Assembly: GCA_025529335.1 (NCBI GenBank)
Contig: JAMYHX010000010.1
Span: 124,001-188,000, forward strand
Reading direction: 5' to 3'
Length of the DNA: 64,000 nt
Source of the DNA: Rhizopus sp. PT2906
Taxonomy: Eukaryota > Mucoromycota > Mucoromycetes > Mucorales > Rhizopodaceae
The notes below the pieces were generated by a model that saw only the letters and a program-made list of their open reading frames with translations, was not told the origin of the DNA and ran no database searches. How positions within the stretch are numbered: the first letter of the stretch is position 1; each line of letters opens with the position of its first letter. This document shows, one piece after another, positions 43,286 to 54,650 of this stretch. The position numbers and the translations under genes were made by a program.

Positions 43286-44796
43286 TTACTTTTTTTTGGC
43301 TTTAAGCTTCCTTTGTGGCCAAGGCAGTCCAAAGATTTGATAATGTCTATAGCATCGAACACATTTAGTGCTGTCTATAGATCGACTATATGTGTCTGCA
43401 TCTGGGCAGCAGTTAATGGATGGGTATACTTGAGGGATGAAATTACTGGGTGAATTGAGGTTTATGCTATTGTCTACACTTTTGTTTTCTTCTGGATATG
43501 TACAGGGTGATGTATCATTTTGGTTACAGATATTACAAATTGACATGATCTTTTTGATAGTTGCATACATTACTGTCTCCTGACTTGCAGTTGATTCAGC
43601 ACTATCGGATTCTCCTTGTGATAGATCAGGCGTTGCTATTCTTTTTTGTTTCTTGACTTTCTTTGGAACATAATAATCTATATCAATGAATGAGAGCTTG
43701 GTTTTTTCAAGATAAATCCAAAATTTACCAGAATGGCTCACTTCTTTACGTTTTCTTGAACTTCTACGTAATCCCGTTGTCTCTTGACTTGATTCTACAG
43801 ACTGTTTCTTTGAATAATAGCCTTTTTCATTTCTGTGTATAAAAAGAAAAACCTATTACTTCTTTTTTCCTTCTTTTTTTCTCTTTTCTTACTTACTTTT
43901 CACAGGTTGCACATCGACATTCAGAATTATTGATACCAAAGTAATGATCGCCATATTTTACTGTTAATTCTTCTCCTGGCTTAATCGCTCTTACAGCTCT
44001 AAACGTCACTTCATTTCCATGTTTAACAAAGGCACAATTAGGGTTACAATCATGCTATTTTTTTTTAAAAATCTGTTAGCCTTTTTTTTCTTATAATCAA
44101 ACAAAAAGACTTACATTCATAAAGCGGGCAGGTCCAAGAAATAGAAAAGCGTGCTTATATCGCTGTGAGAGCATGACACTAAAGTCCTTTCCCTCTGATC
44201 TCAACAGCTGATCTGCTTCACTTGTTAGACAACATACAGAACCAGTACAGTTCTTTATATATTCACCAGCTTGCCAATGCTTATTAGCAATGATGCATGC
44301 CTCCATTTGTCCTGTATAACGCTTGGTAGAAGAGACTTCAAAACCAGCACCTGGTACAAACCTATATAAGAAAAAAAGAGTTAGCTATATAGGAACGATG
44401 TATAACTACACATTAACTTACATTGACACGTATTTTTTCAAGTGTCTTGCAAACTTGCCCTTTTCTTTTTGTTCTTTCTCTTGTAAAAAGTTATTAAAAT
44501 AAGGCAATCTAACAAGCACATCAACACATGAGCGCGTGTGTATAAATGAGTATAGTCTATTATAACTTTTTTATATATATGAGTGTGTACCTTAAAAACG
44601 CTTCAACAGCACCAGATACGTTTGTTCGTCCATAAACAAGATATTCACGCAAGATAGATATACCAGATTTTCTATCTGTGTCTGGCATATTATAGTTTAC
44701 GTTGACCCTTGTCGTTGAAAACCATAGAAATAACTTGTCCAAGAAAAAGTTGGCAATAAGATCATCATAGATCGCGAAATGAAGATAGTTCATCAT
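43286..44796 (-). CDS. Histone H4-K20 methyltransferase, Set9/SUV4-20 type
   Basis: SET-domain enzyme. Five exons: 44591-44796, 44422-44508, 44115-44361, 43897-44054 and 43286-43832, total 414 residues. The N-terminal helical region (ILREYLVYGRTNVSGAVEAF) and the SET core ACIIANKHWQAGEYIKNCTG, FSVMLSQRYKHAFLFLGPAR, FMNHDCNPNCAFVKHG (NHDC cofactor motif), RAIKPGEELTVKYGDHYFG (pseudoknot) and post-SET NSECRCATC are all as in Set9. The C-terminal region contains Cys-rich pairs (CNICNQND, CCPDAD, CVRCYRHYQIFGLPWP), probably a zinc-binding segment. Start chosen at 44796 because the upstream frame begins with TTG. Substrate specificity is inferred from family similarity to SUV4-20/Set9. Confidence 0.9.
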
Positions 44797-45031
44797 CTTT
44801 ATCAAATGTTGTTATTCTTCTCTCTTTCTTCTTTTATAGACGATAAATAAACAAACAAAAAAAAGTTATGTTGTGTATGTGTAAGTGTGTGTGTAGATAG
44901 GGGAAGAAAGGAGGAAGTCAAATTGTGGTATCGTAAAATAAAATACATATATATATAACGCACAAATGTTATGATCCTTTTCTCCAATAAATTTATTTGT
45001 TGAACTGTTATAACATATATATAAAGAGGTA

Positions 45032-46599
45032 TCATCGTTTATTAGTAGTATCGTTTCTTCTTGATTGATCTTCATTCAGGTACTCATTTAGGATATGCTC
45101 ATCAAATCCATAGTGTACTCCATCACTTTTCATCCTTGGCTTTAAATGTACTGGTGCTATAGATTTATACTTTTTAGATATCCATTTTATACCTAAACGG
45201 TATCCTTACCAAACCACAACCATAGATTGTTTCCCATGATCTCTATCCAATTGCTCTTCCAGCCTTGATTAAACACATTTTTACCACTCTCTGTAAACCC
45301 TTGAATCAGCTTACCGTTTGTTTTTCCTGACTTTTGGTCTTTGCTCCAGCTTTGAAACTGAGAATTTTCAATGGTTGTGCGATTGATTAAGACAAGCCAA
45401 AGATGAGACAAGGTGAAAGTACCGACGGCTACTGTAAAGATACCAGCTCTAGTGAAGGAAATGAATTATGTCATCATTAACAATATATCAAACATACTTA
45501 CATTATCAAGACAGCCAATGCTATACTATCAAAGGTAGACTAAATAGATACATTTTCATATAAAGTTTGTCAGCTTTGTAGATGATTACTTACCATCCCA
45601 TGAAATTGTATAAATGCCACTAAGCTGGTAACAAATGTCCAAGTAGCAAGCAAAGTGACATAAATTAAGAACTGAATATAAAATCGATGATTGCCTATGC
45701 CAACACATCCATTCACCCTATCATATATTTTTTTAAGTCTTGCCGTTTTACACATACAACACGATGTGCAACTTACCATGGACAATGGCTAGAACGGGAA
45801 TGATAGATTAGAAAGAGAGAACAAAAGAAAGTCCATATACGAACTTACTGGTCCATTCTTAAAACGCATGCATTACAGACACGACAATGATGTGCTCGAT
45901 CTGGTTTCCATAGCTGGCAGCTCTCACACCATCTTGGATATCCAAGGACAGAATAAGGTAAATCCTGAGATCGTTTTGGTTCCTCTGGTGATATACTCTG
46001 AGATGTTGCAGTCTTGCTACTGCTATTATTACTAGACCCACTTGTTTTGATATCCTAACAAGCAACCACTTAATGATAATAAAAAAAAAGTAAAATAGTG
46101 TGTACCTCTGCATATCCAGGAGGTTGTGACACTGCCCTTCCATAAGTGATTATAAACAATAAAAATAGCACATTGAATAGGACAATGTAGATGACGGCCT
46201 GACTCATGCGTTGCAACTTCCGTAATAAGACCACTGCATACATATTAGTACAATAATCAAGCAAAAACAGGAAAAATACACTTTACATACAATTCTATCT
46301 AAATAACCATAATACACGAACGTAACCAAGCTACTTACGACTATCACCGGTAACCAGCTCCAATCTCTATGCTGCCCAGGCTTTTTGTCCTTGGGTAATG
46401 GCATTGGATAATCTGTTATAGCAGAAAAGAAGAAAATAAATGGCCAACATTTAGAGTAGAGTGGTGAATCAGTGTGACAGCAGCAGCAGACTTTAGAATC
46501 ATCCTGATCATGGTGATCTCTATTTGATCTAGAACATAGTCTAAATGGATGCCTTCCCACTCGAAGGAATCGATCCGATAACCTCTCTAGTTTGGACAT
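45032..46599 (-). CDS. DHHC palmitoyltransferase (Pfa3/Pfa4-like)
   Basis: Membrane protein S-acyltransferase. Eight exons: 46287-46599, 46106-46233, 45849-46054, a 12-base microexon 45777-45788, 45594-45717, 45502-45539, 45210-45448 and 45032-45156, total 394 residues. Transmembrane segments flank a cysteine-rich domain: RWCESCQLWKPDRAHHCRVC, NACVLRMDHHCPWVNGCVG. The DHHC active site is assembled from three exons, with the microexon carrying His-Cys-Pro. GNHRFYIQFLIY follows, then a TTxE motif (INRTTIEN). A 53-nt intron (45157-45209) is needed to reach the conserved C-terminus PVHLKPRMKSDGVHYGFDEH; the unspliced frame stops early at KDTV. An in-frame ATG at 46719 is less likely. The substrate is unknown. 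Confidence 0.88.
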
Positions 46600-46743
46600 T
46601 GTAAAGGGCCAGAGAAAAAGAGAAAAAGAGAGAAAAAAGGCAAGATTATATATATAATGGATGATATCATATAAAAGCGGCATTTTAACACACGTGCGAT
46701 TATAAGCTGCTGTGGACAAGTTGCATTTTTTTTTTTTGTTTAC

Positions 46744-47191
46744 TTATTGAGATGCTGGAGTGTGGGTTCTTTCGATACCGTAAATTGTATCATTGGATAT
46801 AGTGAATGTATGATATTTAGAAGGAAATGTTACTATTAAACAAGATCAATATGTATACCTTTCTTTTTCTTCTTCTTTTTTTACCAGTGATATGTTTAAG
46901 CTTGTCTTGTTGCATAGTTGGTGTTGTCTTGGCAAGCATGATTCCATTATTTACTAAATGATATGCTGATTTGGTAGCCTTGTCTGTGTCTAATCTTGAA
47001 GCCATTGTTGACTATAGTCATTATTATTTTTATTATAAAAAAAAAGATAAAAAGAATGTTATAGTTACCTGAATTACACTTCCATCCTTTAAAGAAGCCG
47101 AGAAAGAAGAAAGGTGATTAGGAACGTTGGATAATGCTTCAAACACAGGATCCGTCATCTCTACAAGTTTAAACGTAGGGAGGAGCTGCAT
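46744..47191 (-). CDS. LAMTOR4-like Ragulator subunit (roadblock-type), tentative
   Basis: Small protein of 112 residues from exons 47069-47191, 46885-47011 and 46744-46832. Candidate member of the vacuolar/lysosomal Ragulator complex that anchors Rag GTPases for TORC1. The pattern MTDPVFEALSNVPNHLSSFS, LKDGSVIQ, DTDKATKSAYHLVNNG and ITVTFPSKYHTFTISNDTIY then GIERTHTP follows the length and layout of LAMTOR4 (short helix, strand pair with DGAVL, helix, strands ending in xYxxKR). The last intron starts at ACTG|GTAAAA; without it the frame runs into a poly-Lys stretch and stops early. An internal ATG at 47158 could be the true start. It shares an 87-bp promoter with the divergent PRPP synthetase. 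Similarity is weak by eye, so the name is provisional. Confidence 0.6.
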
Positions 47192-47278
47192 TTCTTAATG
47201 TCGCTTTTTCAAAATAAGGATCTAATCTGCGACTGTTTATTCCATCAAGAGAAAATTTGACGTTTCTTTCACTCTTTA
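47192..47278. promoter_or_regulatory. Bidirectional promoter, LAMTOR4-like / PRPP synthetase
   Basis: Only 87 bp separate the two divergent start codons, so core promoter elements and both leaders must overlap here. No TATA box is evident. Inferred from gene layout. Confidence 0.6.
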
Positions 47279-48570
47279 ATGCGTAACCTTGTAATCCTCG
47301 GTGGATCTTCTCATCCAGAATTTACCAAAAAAGTATGTGAAAGACTTGGTATTTCACCTGGAAAAACTGTCTTGGGAAAGTTTTCAAATAATGAAACGAG
47401 TGTCGAAGTAAAAGAGTCAGTTCGTCAACAGGACGTTTATATTATTCAAAGTGCTTGTGGCAACGTGAACGATAGCTTTATCGAGTTGCTTCTTATGATC
47501 AATGCTTGTAAAGTGGCTTCTGCAAAAAGAATTACTGCCGTTATCCCTTACTTTCCATATTCTCGACAGCCTGATGTTCCTTTTAAACCTGCTGGAGCGC
47601 CACTTACCTTTCGACCACCTCAAACGCCACAATATCAACCTAACCAACCAAATAAAGTAGACGACGTATCAAAGCAGTTAATGCGTAAGCTAGGACAACA
47701 GGCAGCTATGGAACAACAAGAGGAACAAGAGAAAGAAAATGCGCCCTATCGAGAGTGGCTTGCTCGTCCCGGTGTTCTGATTGCTGATTTATTGATCTGT
47801 GCAGGTATGTAAAGATTATAGTCCCCATCATCCAAAGTATAAACATGTCTATACATTATAGGCGCTGATCATGTTATTACTATGGACTTGCATGATGCCC
47901 AGGTAATAAGTTTGGCATTGTTATATATTGCATCATACTAAGTTCTACCAAAGTACCCTGGTTTTTTTGATTGCCCTGTCGATAATCTCACAAGCATATT
48001 TACGACAATCAACTACATAAGATTGAGTATTCCTGACTATACTAATGCTATTATTGTTTCACCTGATGCAGGTGGAGCTAAAAGGTAATAGAGACATGAT
48101 CTGATTATATCATTATAAGTCGATCAAGTTGACATTTCTACTATAATAGAGCTACTTCAATTGCAGAGAAATTGTGCATGGATTTTGCGTTAGTTCATAA
48201 AGAGCGTCCCAAGGCACATCAATCTCAAAAGAAAGAATCTATGCTTGTTGGAGATGTCCGTGGCCGCAACTGTATCTTGATTGATGATATTACTGACACA
48301 TCCTACACAATTACTAAAGCAGCACGGTTACTTCGAGAGAAAGGAGCTGAAAAGATATATGCAATCGTTAGTCATGCTGTGCTATCGGCCGACGCTGTGG
48401 ATCACATCAGTCAAAGTGCTATTGATGAACTCATCGTCAGTAATTCGACACCACAAGGAGCACATATGAATAATCCAAAAATCAAAGTATTTGATGTAAC
48501 ACCTTTATTTTCAGAGGCTATCCGTCGCACCCATTTCGGTGAATCTTTATCGAGGTTATTTGAAGCTTAA
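47279..48570 (+). CDS. Ribose-phosphate pyrophosphokinase (PRPP synthetase, Prs1/Prs5-like with insertion)
   Basis: Makes PRPP from ribose-5-phosphate and ATP for nucleotide, His and Trp synthesis. Exons 47279-47804, 47862-47902, 47954-48084 and 48150-48570 encode 372 residues. Motifs: NLVILGGSSHPEFTKKVCER, GKFSNNETSVEVKESVR, DVYIIQSACGNVNDSFIELL, PYFPYSRQ, DHVITMDLHDAQYPGFFDCP, AIIVSPDAGGAKRAT and the PRPP loop CILIDDITDTSYTITKAARL. An insertion of about 60 residues after PYSRQPDV (a Pro/Gln-rich then Glu/Gln-rich segment) replaces the usual RQDKK loop continuation, as in the non-homologous regions of yeast Prs1 and Prs5. This suggests a regulatory paralogue; whether it is catalytically active alone is unclear. 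It uses the product of the isomerase pathway encoded at 4.2-5.0 kb. Confidence 0.92.
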
Positions 48571-50997
48571 ATATTCGACTTGGCATGGACATGTAGAATG
48601 TTGGCAACATCCTCAAATAAATTATTCAATTCCCCCCTATATATAAAGTAGGGGTTTAGAGACTCTTTATAAAGAATATCAACATGTGTCGAGCATTTAA
48701 GTGCTCTTTATAATCTTTTAAGACTGTCACCTTCTTTTGGGTTAGCTGGAAAAGCGAGTATTTTGGAACCTACTTTTATAAAGCTTGACACTTTTATCTC
48801 CACAAAAAGATTTCTGGCATTATAGTATTCAATCAAGCAGTCCATGCAACCATTGATCAGTTGCTTTTATCGGCCATAAACACAATTATATTTGCAATAG
48901 GCTATTGCTTGAGCAAATTGTAGCTTTGTAATATTCTTTAGTATATATCCTATGAGAATAAATAGCAATGAGGATAACGATTTCTATAAGACTAACCTAG
49001 TGTTCGCTGACAACAGCCCAACATAATTTTCGTTTCAGAATTCACCTGTTATAGCAACATAGACCACGGATCAATATATAAATCACGTCTCTCTTTTGAA
49101 GAATATGAAGAAGCATTAAATTAGTGATTGATGCTCGTATTCAGCAGGTTTTCAGAAACCACAAAATCCAACTTGCTGCAAGGTTGCAAGGCTTTGCTGA
49201 CCATCTTTTAAAAGATTGGGTAATAGGACATCTAATTTGAATAGTACAGACAATAATACAGATACCAAACCAGAATATACATCCAAAATATAATGCTGGT
49301 AAATTGGTATGCCAGATCTATACTATTGCATCATTAGAATGAATCTTACTAATAATTCTAAGCAACTATTGGCTTTCAAGAATAAAGCGAATGATCAATA
49401 ATGCATATGTTGACAATAACAAAAAAAAACTAGACAAAGGTTCTCCTGTTCTTATTTTACAGCAATAGACAGTTTCAGGACAAGTTTACTTCCCTGTATC
49501 TGACTAGTATACAATGAAAGTATGAGTATAGTCAAATTTATAATATTGAAGCAAGAGACGATAGACATTTTGCTCAAACTGATCTAATTATTAAGAGATC
49601 CTGTCACTTAAGATGGTGAAACGTGCTGCATAACAAAAGATTACTTGTACGTCCGATATGAATAGGCAGAATCCATAATGAATGCTCGTTTTAAAGAATT
49701 TTCCAGATTTATACAGTGAATTAAGCACGTTAAGCATATATTTGAGCTAACATAGTACCATCTAAATGATTAAGGGTTGTCTATAGCACTGTAAAAGCAC
49801 AAGTACAAAAAAAGGGGTAATGACGGTTTCAGACTCCGGATTTTCTATATGTTGTATGAATTTCCTGTTTTCCTATTTAATCAAAAGAAAATATGAAATA
49901 TGCATCTTGTAAAATCTAATTAAAGCTTGTATTTATATTAGTTTTTCGTAGCATATTTATTCTGCTATTGGATAGTCAAAAAAAAAGACTAAATGAAGCA
50001 ATAGGTGATTTTTCTACTTAACCCTTTTATCACACTTTTTAGGTTTCTCAAGTGACGCATATTTCATCAAAGCCGCCGTCAATGGGTATGAAAAAATGTG
50101 AATTTGTCATAACTTTGCTCAAAGCTATAAAGAACTTACTGCATTGTGATTTCCGGCACGCATTCTCACTTTCTTGGTTGCAGTGATATTTATCTATGAC
50201 TTTTATGCTTGCAAAATTATTTTATTACTTTTGCAGCACTTTTTAAGTATTTTTTTCTCATTCAAGTATCATTTTTGTTGGTCAGTTTACTTTCAAAGGA
50301 GCTCTATAGTTATTGACGTTTTAGCTGGTATTTGATAGATTTTTCAAGCTTGTTTATTTCACGTGCTTCTAACAGATCTTTATAAGATATTATTAGTTTT
50401 AAGCTGTATGATAAATCTATCTACTTTATTCTTTTGCCTGGATTTATCAGGAAAAAATATAATGAAGTTATACATTCTAGAATTTTTATTTAAGCATTCA
50501 TGCCAACAGTATTCCTTTATTCACGCATAGCAAAGTCATACGTCCTTTTGAGTAAACAATGCTTCAAAAAGCTACACTCCGTTAAACAATATTTAGTAAA
50601 TGATAATAGAACAATTTTTTTCTTTAAGTAAGCCAGATAAATATATAAAATAAAAACTAATACAAATAGAATGTTTTAAGCCATTATGAGCATTTAGAAA
50701 GCATGTAGTTTGGGTAAGCCAGGCTCCTTTGTTTCTTGGTTAATTTGAAAAGTTTATAGCTTCATCCTTGAATTTTTCATGTGGATTTGCAGCGAATATT
50801 TGGTCAAATCTGAACCCATGATTTTATGTTTTATTACATTTCCGCGTCGAACAGCACACGCAAAGAAGATGAAGAGGTGGTTATTTGTTAGAATAGACTT
50901 GTAGTACCCAGTACCATATGTTGAGACGATAGAGTAATAAATAATGTATACAATACAATATTCAAAAATATACACAGAAAAATATACAATATGATTT

Positions 50998-51033
50998 ACA
51001 AAATATATACAAAATATATACAAAATACATACA
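50998..51033. repeat. Short tandem repeat, 11-bp unit ACAAAATATAT
   Basis: Three near-perfect adjacent copies (third has one change), directly upstream of the ATG of the small ORF at 51052. Confidence 0.7.
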
Positions 51034-51051
51034 CAAAGAAAAATATTTGCA

Positions 51052-51381
51052 ATGTATACAAGTCCCAGAGGAGCCAAGAAGCCAAATTATTATGTACAAA
51101 CGGCATCCTTGATTTCCTCTGAGACAACCGCCAGAGTAGAAAGTAACGCTGCCAAGGCGCTGCAAGCAATGCAGAGAATTATTCTCCACACGCCACAAGC
51201 CAGGACAGGCGCTACCCTCACGATAATTCGAAAGGCTATTTTTAAAAGTAAAGTTGCTGTCTTCACCACAAGGGATCCGGCAGACAACATACGTGAGCGC
51301 GAAAAAAGTGAGTTAAAGAACATTTTTAAACAAATCGATAAAGAGAAAAAGAAGAGTAGCGACATTGGGGCTATTTTATAG
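51052..51381 (+). CDS. Small hypothetical protein
   Basis: An ATG-started frame of 109 codons, MYTSPRGAKKPNYYVQTASL, then ESNAAKALQAMQRIILHTPQ, KVAVFTTRDPADNIRER and a Lys/Glu-rich helix KSELKNIFKQIDKEKKKSSD. Its base composition is markedly more GC-rich than the surrounding gap, and it is Ala/Arg/Lys-rich, which suggests a selected or recently acquired coding sequence. No signal peptide or membrane segment. Family not recognised; it may be a lone accessory gene or a chance frame. Confidence 0.4.
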   Translation: MYTSPRGAKKPNYYVQTASLISSETTARVESNAAKALQAMQRIILHTPQARTGATLTIIRKAIFKSKVAVFTTRDPADNIREREKSELKNIFKQIDKEKKKSSDIGAIL

Positions 51382-52739
51382 CAAGTTTGAAAAAGATAAG
51401 GCGCGCATGTTTTAGAGTTGGCAAAAAAAAAATTGATTTTATCAAGTTTGATAAATTAAGAATAAGTATGCTTTATCTAAGAAGAAAGGGTTCTATGGAA
51501 GCAACTTCCCCCTGAAAGCTTAAAAAACGTCTGCTGACCTTTCCAATTTATGCATATTGAATAACCATAAAAACCATGCAAGTGTCTATATATATAAAGA
51601 AAGATGCTTTGATAAAGACTATTGCCTGGAAAATTTAAATCTATATCGAGTTTGCTAATGTGTACACTGGCTTGAAAAGAATAGTCTGATAAAGTGGATC
51701 GAATGAGGTTCTTTTTTTAGGCTCTGCTGTTTTAGGCAAATTTAAACATATAAATACACATTCAAGAAATGCAACACCGTGGAGCCTTTATAAACAAGTC
51801 TTACAAAATGAGTTAGCCTAAAACTAGTTTGCTTTAAGTGAATCATGTGCTCTTTATATCTTGGTTCTACATTCATCATGATGGTTAAATATTTCTTCGT
51901 AGCAAGGCATGTGCATTCTGCATAGCATAAGGATGACTAATCTTACTCTAGCAAGCCATTGACATGGTATTCTTTTTTCTGATTCTAAAGATGATGCGAA
52001 CATTTATACTTGATGAAATATTGGTTTAACAATTACTTTATTTCCGTTAACCTGTTACTTTCATTATTATGAGTAAAGAAGAAGAAGAACTAGTACCAAA
52101 ACAAATATTGTCATTTGAATATACAAAAAATAAGCTTATTCTAATAAAGCCACTAATATGCATAGTAGTGGGCGTGCAATCAAATACTCTTGAACCACAG
52201 TTTCAAAGCCAAGAAAAGTAGAACACTACTTTATAATTTATAAAAAACAGACACCAAACACACGCATTTACCGTCCTACTTACATAATAAATTCTTTTCA
52301 TGAAAGAGACCGCCTTCTTCTTCACAATACTTGCAATCAATAACGCATTTATGGCTCAGCGTATTGAAGAATATAAAAGAGACTTCATTGATTCAAATAA
52401 TGCATACGATTACTCTTTGAAAACCGTCGTCAGTTACTGGTTTCCCAGAATGAATATTCTTAAAGGTATTTTGCTCTATTGCTAATAAGCTATAATCAGA
52501 GCACCATTCAACAAAATGCTATGTCAATATCAAACAACATAAGGTTATTATTTTTCTTTTTAAAAGAATGATATTAGGCATAAAAGAACATAATTATTCT
52601 CATTTAAAACGTTTTTACCAAGAATACAATATATTAAACTAGAATTGATAGAAGCAAACGTTTGAATTACATTGCTTTTTTTTTTTTTTTTTTTTACAAC
52701 TGTTATATTTGTTTATTGTTACAAAGTACAGAATGTGCT

Positions 52740-54341
52740 TTATGGCTGATTGGATACCTGGCCGACAGAAGGAAATGGATTATCTTTACTCAGCACAAGA
52801 AACATCTTTTCATGCGATAAATAGCCCTTCATATATCCCTATAAAGTATGTCTAGTTCTGATGGATTGCTTCATACAAATCTCCTCTGTTACCTTATAAA
52901 TCATATTTGCCAGCATCCATTCTGCCTCCTCTATATCAACATTCATTCCTTCAAAGTCTAGTGCTTGTTTAAACTTTCCAATAGGTAACCTTGTGTTTTG
53001 ACCCATAAGCAAATATCTTTATAAAATTAGCTTTAGTCAACTTCTTAAGGACAAAGATATGAATGACTTACACTTTTCTAAATAACTGACGAATAGCGAT
53101 ATTTTCAGCCTTTTCTACAGCAAAATAAGTACGTTGTCTGATCAAGATTGGCTCTGATTTGCTTAAAGCTTCGTTAAATGCCTTGACATAACCCTTTTTC
53201 ATGGCTGCAGCTAAATCACTGTAAACATGTCTAGCTTCAGGGAACTGAGAAAATAAAGCTTGAGTAGGTAGCACTCCTTTCATTAGTTTAATTGGTAATA
53301 ATGTTTGCAATATAAGTCTATTTTATATATAAAAAAGGCAAGGTTAGCATAATAGTCGTTCATTGTCGTTATGCTTACTCTTTGTTCTTGACGTGACGAT
53401 TAGTACATTCTCTAAAAGCAAGATTTAACTCATTCTCTGCCTTTGTGTAATCCTCTTCAAGGAAATAAAGTCTTCCCAAATAATATCTAAACGTCACTCG
53501 ATCACTCTTTGGAAACTGTTCGATAGGTGGCATATCTGCTGCTTTTACAGCACGAAGGATATTTTTACAGAGGTTTTGTTGTTTCAACTACATGATGTAT
53601 GATTATGACTATTATAGATTCATCTTGTAATAAATACCTTGAAATAGATTCTAAACAACATCCCAATCATTCGATATGTACCATATTTTTTAGATAAAGA
53701 CATGACACCTCTATCTGTAATACAACCCGTAAAAGATTTACTAATGACATTGGCAGCCTCTTCTAATTTTCTTCGTTGTCCCTCTTCTGCTTCTTTATCT
53801 TGATCTGCCTATAATCATATTAATCCCTTGAGCTTGTTCTCTTATTAAAACACATACTCTTGTTGCAATCAAACGCAAGTCATTGTTGAATACATAAAGG
53901 ACTGGTAATACCCATCGAGTAAAGTTGGGCATGTTTCTTTGAAAAGATCTTTTTAAGCAAGTTAAGTAAGAGAATAAGGGAGGTGAGCTGTTTGTTATTT
54001 ACTGAACAAGTTCTTTCTGTGACAAGAATGCCTCTTCATAATCTTCTTGGTCTAGATTAATAGCAGTTCGAATATGGTGTAAGGCTATATCATTCCAAGG
54101 GGATTCAAGCTGTGCTCTGTTTATTAATTCTTGTAATTCCTGTGGCTAGTGACAAATATAGTTTAATATCTAGAATTGCACCAGCATCGCCACTCACTCG
54201 AAGGTTATGAGACACGAGCTGATCAACATGTTTTTCACTATAAGCGAATAAAGCTGCTAAAGGCTTTCCACGTTCTTCTTGGCTGTTCTTTTTTATTTTT
54301 TGAAGAAAAGATTCAATATAAGCTGTCTTTTGTCTATACAT
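52740..54341 (-). CDS. PCI-domain protein, PCID2/Thp1/Csn12-like
   Basis: Predicted subunit of the TREX-2 type mRNA export complex. Eight exons: 54198-54341, 54003-54145, 53858-53948, 53638-53808, 53379-53587, 53072-53317, 52893-53016 and 52740-52838, total 408 residues, like human PCID2. Conserved pieces: LVQSFQRNMPNFTRWVLPVL, YVFNNDLRLIATR, GMLFRIYFKLKQQNLCKNIL, RAVKAADMPPIEQFPKSDRV, TFRYYLGRLYFLEEDYTKAE, and the PCI winged helix RQRTYFAVEKAENIAIRQLF, YLLMGQNTRLPIGKFKQALD, VDIEEAEWMLANMIYKGYMK. It ends LSKDNPFPSVGQ like the SKQNPFP end of PCID2. The ORF frames seen unspliced are each single exons of this gene. Distinction between PCID2/Thp1 and Csn12 paralogues is not certain; the C-terminus favours PCID2. 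Confidence 0.88.
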
Positions 54342-54650
54342 TTTCACTAAAGAAGAAGAAAAAGAGAGTAAACCCGCGTGTCCCCCCCTCTGTATTCAAT
54401 AAAATGCAACCCTTTCTTTTTTCCTTCAGCGGAGTCTATGAATAGAAATGGCTAAAAATGAACGCGTTTACGGTTAACCAATTCTATTTATTTATAAAAT
54501 ATACAGACCATAAGGGACACATGATATTTTTATCATATCGTTTTTGCCCTGGCCAGTTCAAGTTGTGAGACAGTGTCTAAGAATCCCTCTGGGCCCGAGG
54601 GCAAAAATGCTTTGGCTGACAGATTCACGGAACAAATGCTAAAAACACTG

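Larger units (their letters stand above)
48571..52739. other. Long gene-poor AT-rich gap
   Basis: About 4.2 kb with no recognised gene. Stop-rich in all frames over most of its length. Contains several TATAAAG-type motifs, including CTCTTTATAAAGAATATC followed by a short ATG frame at 48685, a small tandem repeat at 50998-51033, a 109-codon ORF at 51052-51381 (listed separately), a 50-codon ORF MSKEEEELVPKQILSFEYTK at about 52070-52222, a 61-codon frame at 52300-52485 and a T run at about 52677-52695. It could be eroded repeat sequence. Confidence 0.5.

Noticed and set aside
45190..45215. A 17-nt intron or premature stop at the end of the DHHC gene
   Set aside because: A 53-nt GT-AG intron (45157-45209) restores the conserved C-terminus, so no ultra-short intron or truncation is needed.
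51090..51365. 91-codon hydrophobic minus-strand frame
   Set aside because: Antisense of the plus-strand small ORF; starts without supportive context and has no membrane-protein pattern beyond composition.
48571..52739. Centromere or replication origin in the AT-rich gap
   Set aside because: AT-richness and scattered TATA motifs alone are not evidence; no long repeat array or conserved element seen.
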